In this document: in pieces, positions 6,344 to 6,678 of the stretch
Layout: each line of letters starts with the position of its first letter
Numbering within the stretch: the stretch's first letter is position 1
Source of the DNA: Syntrophomonadaceae bacterium
GTDB lineage: Bacteria; Bacillota_B; Syntrophomonadia; Syntrophomonadales; Syntrophomonadaceae
Length of the DNA: 6,678 nucleotides
Assembly (NCBI GenBank): GCA_030627145.1
Contig: DAOUSQ010000060.1
Span: 1-6,678, forward strand
Reading direction: 5' to 3'
Position numbers and translations under genes: made by a program
The notes under the pieces: generated by a model
The model's database searches: none
The model's input: the letters and a program-made list of their open reading frames with translations, nothing else
Told to the model about the DNA's origin: nothing

Positions 6344-6500
6344 TCCACTGCAGAAAGTCAAAAACTCTATAATTCTTTTATATTATCTGTAGCAGAGATT
6401 TCGATCCCTGCGGTAGATAGACTATTTCTCCTAATTAGAAAATTGAATATTCTTCTGTAAGAGAAAATAGCAGGGTTTTTACAGTGGACTCAACCATTAA
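6344..6500 (-). promoter_or_regulatory. Possibly structured 5' leader of ctc
   Basis: The RNA predicted from the promoter upstream has a leader of about 200 nt. The best local structure is an 8-bp hairpin with a CGAA loop, GCAGGGATCGAAATCTCTGC (6411-6392, one G-U). Its 5' arm GCAGGG can also pair with CCCTGC (6475-6470), next to which TTTTCTC (6467-6461) faces GAGAAA (6430-6425). TCCACTG (6488-6482) and CAGTGGA (6350-6344) could close the whole domain. An AGAG followed by five T's lies at 6368-6360. It does not match a riboswitch class I recognise. Individual 6-7 bp pairings could be chance. Confidence 0.35.
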
Positions 6501-6506
6501 TATAAA

Positions 6507-6535
6507 ATTATAGCAATAAAAGATACGGTTGTCCA
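6507..6535 (-). promoter_or_regulatory. Sigma-A-type promoter for ctc
   Basis: On the minus strand TGGACA (6535-6530, five of six bases of TTGACA), a 17-bp spacer and a perfect TATAAT (6512-6507). Transcription would start near 6500, inside the prs-ctc gap and about 200 nt before the ctc start codon. Read-through from prs is also possible because no terminator is seen after the prs stop. Confidence 0.65.
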
Positions 6536-6543
6536 AAACATTA

Positions 6544-6678
6544 CTAGTTTTCGAACAATTTACTTACAGATAGGTCTTCATGTATCCTTAGAATTGCTTC
6601 ACCTATTAATGGGGCTACTGATAATACCGTAATGTTAGGAAGCTTTTTCTCTTCAATGAGAGGAATAGTATTGGTAAC
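6544..6678 (-). CDS. prs: Ribose-phosphate pyrophosphokinase, C-terminal end (cut by window)
   Basis: Only the last 44 residues and the TAG (6546-6544) are present. The visible part, VTNTIPL at 1-7 then [19 protein letters not shown] at 16-34 and SVSKLF at 37-42, matches the conserved C-terminus of PRPP synthetases, where VT(N/D)SIPL is followed by LSVA..lAEAIRRIH and SVS.LF. The enzyme makes PRPP from ribose 5-phosphate and ATP, for nucleotide, histidine and tryptophan synthesis. The active-site loops lie outside the window. Its position directly upstream of ctc fits the usual glmU-prs-ctc order. No terminator is seen between its stop codon and the ctc promoter. Confidence 0.92.
   Translation of the reverse strand, partial: VTNTIPLIEEKKLPNITVLSVAPLIGEAILRIHEDLSVSKLFEN

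Noticed and set aside
6300..6543. T-box or known riboswitch in the ctc leader
   Set aside because: No T-box sequence, specifier-type stem or other motif of a class I know is visible, and the downstream gene is not a typical target.

Overview
The window comes from an AT-rich, endospore-forming, low-GC Gram-positive bacterium (Firmicutes; probably Clostridia-like, but the genus cannot be read from the sequence). Four things support this. The first gene is the end of a GerA-type spore germination permease. The gene order prs - ctc - pth (spoVC) - fin - mfd on the minus strand is the classic Bacillus/Clostridia arrangement. Ribosome binding sites are strong and purine-rich. The 54-residue double-CxxC protein between pth and mfd matches the position of the sporulation anti-sigma-F factor Fin.

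Layout from left to right: (1) 1-696, plus strand, the 3' part of a gerB-type germinant-receptor permease, cut by the window edge. (2) 701-3919 (possibly to 3967), minus strand, mfd, convergent with gerB across only 4 bp. (3) About 500 bp without a gene, holding a roughly 306-bp structured element (4107-4412) with inverted ends, GC-rich arms and a perfect 20-bp palindrome near its centre. (4) 4468-4632, minus, a short Fin-like gene whose Shine-Dalgarno lies partly in an 11-bp hairpin. (5) 4696-5247, minus, pth. (6) A 419-bp gap with a good intrinsic terminator for ctc and a second terminator-like hairpin. (7) 5667-6296, minus, ctc (ribosomal protein L25, long TL5 form). (8) A 247-bp gap with a near-consensus sigma-A promoter and a roughly 200-nt ctc leader that may be structured. 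(9) 6544-6678, minus, the 3' end of prs.

The minus-strand genes are housekeeping: PRPP synthesis (prs), 5S rRNA binding (ctc), peptidyl-tRNA recycling (pth), sporulation sigma-factor switching (fin, inferred) and transcription-coupled repair (mfd). The gerB fragment belongs to spore germination and is on the opposite strand. I see no phage, CRISPR, toxin-antitoxin or defence system. The least explained parts are noncoding: the palindromic element upstream of mfd, the hairpin over the fin ribosome binding site, and the ctc leader.
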